Assembly (NCBI RefSeq): GCF_900110105.1 | Contig: NZ_FOCL01000019.1 | Span: forward strand, 1 to 64,000 | Origin: Mucilaginibacter gossypiicola | GTDB lineage: Bacteria; Bacteroidota; Bacteroidia; Sphingobacteriales; Sphingobacteriaceae | Direction of reading: 5' to 3' | Length of the DNA: 64,000 bases | Part shown: positions 63,642 to 64,000 of the stretch, one piece after another | How the letters are laid out: each line of letters opens with the position of its first letter | How positions within the stretch are numbered: position 1 is the first letter of the stretch | Translations under genes and position numbers: made by a program | The notes under the pieces: generated by a model | Told to the model about the DNA's origin: nothing | What the model saw: only the letters and a program-made list of their open reading frames with translations | Database searches by the model: none

Positions 63642-64000
63642 CTAATTGGCCGACTGAACAACTTTGATCTTATCGCCATCCTCAATTTCAGTTGCACCTT
63701 CAACAACCAGCTGGTCGCCTGCTTTTAGGCCTGATAATATCTCTGTTTGACCACCATAGGTAACGCCCGATTTTACATTTACCTGTTTGGCAATACCATT
63801 TTGATTAACAAAAACATGGTCGCCGTTTTCTGATTTCTGTATAGCTTTAACCGGTACTGCTATGGTATTTGTTTTTGAATAATCAGCAATTTTTAAAATT
63901 GCGGTCATGTTAGGGCGAAGTGTGCTGCGCTGAGGTAATTTAACCTCTACACCAAAACTACGCGACGTTGGGTCGATAGCTTTAGCAGCAAAAGTTACCT
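63642..64000 (-). CDS. RND efflux periplasmic adaptor (HlyD/MFP family), C-terminal part cut by window end
   Basis: About 119 residues are visible; the start lies beyond the window. The C-terminal beta-barrel and membrane-proximal domain are recognised: AIDPTSRSFGVEVKLPQRSTLRPNM and VPVKAIQKSENGDHVFVNQNG, with LSGLKAGDQLVVEGATEIEDGDKIKV. It is the adaptor that links the RND permease (25 bases downstream) to an outer-membrane factor, and it is the first visible gene of that operon. Confidence 0.92.
   Translation of the reverse strand, partial: VTFAAKAIDPTSRSFGVEVKLPQRSTLRPNMTAILKIADYSKTNTIAVPVKAIQKSENGDHVFVNQNGIAKQVNVKSGVTYGGQTEILSGLKAGDQLVVEGATEIEDGDKIKVVQSAN

Noticed and set aside
1..64000. 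tRNA, rRNA and CRISPR arrays
   Set aside because: No cloverleaf-like sequences or regular repeat-spacer arrays were seen in the gaps when read by eye.

Overview
The window reads as chromosomal DNA of a Bacteroidota bacterium, most likely a Sphingobacteriaceae member such as Mucilaginibacter or Pedobacter (inference). The support is a FecI/FecR/SusC/SusD block, a type IX secretion sorting tail, a SusR-like propeller regulator, several TAnnTTTG-type -7 boxes, sparse Shine-Dalgarno sites, and many short operons on both strands. No rRNA, tRNA or CRISPR array was seen.

Layout. 0-0.6 kb: the end of an IS110 transposase, then a repeat-rich gap. 0.6-10.6 kb: housekeeping and single genes (FMN reductase, YceH, WalJ-like MBL hydrolase, MtfA-like peptidase, DUF92 protein, methyltransferase, pirin, YeiH, TPR protein, AraC regulator with an SDR). 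10.8-14.2 kb: a T9SS-exported NHL/MBG protein with a lipoprotein partner. 14.4-35.5 kb: a large carbohydrate region (below). 35.5-36.5 kb: an AT-rich gap that may hold a tiny membrane peptide gene. 36.5-43 kb: a MocR regulator divergent from DoxX and MBL genes, a VCBS-like lipoprotein and an esterase pair. 43.1-51.1 kb: Usp, then the FecI/FecR/SusC/SusD locus. 51.2-60.1 kb: an OmpA-like porin and small stress or housekeeping genes (DinB-like, OsmC, DUF3052, SpmAB-like, TetR, MscS). 60.2-64 kb: an RND efflux pump with its adaptor cut by the window end.

The carbohydrate region is the most interesting part. It holds a complete mannose-class phosphotransferase system, rare in Bacteroidota: EIIA, EIIB, a natural EIIC-EIID fusion, Enzyme I and HPr, followed by a glucosamine/galactosamine-6-phosphate deaminase-like enzyme. 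It lies divergent from an operon of GH9, a double-thioredoxin protein, three ThuA proteins and a DUF4468 protein. It converges on an operon of a tandem beta-helix/propeller protein, an HGSNAT/NagX-like membrane acetyltransferase and a GH18 chitinase. A SusR-like sensor-regulator and a fourth ThuA gene lie at 14.4-18.4 kb. Five copies of a 17-bp element (two CMCTAC half-sites, 11-bp period) sit upstream of exactly these transcription units, and in two of them the distance to a TAnnTTTG box is identical (32 nt). I infer a locally controlled regulon for degrading an amino-sugar polymer or glycoconjugate, re-acetylating or trimming it in the envelope, importing the monomer by PTS and deaminating it in the cytosol.
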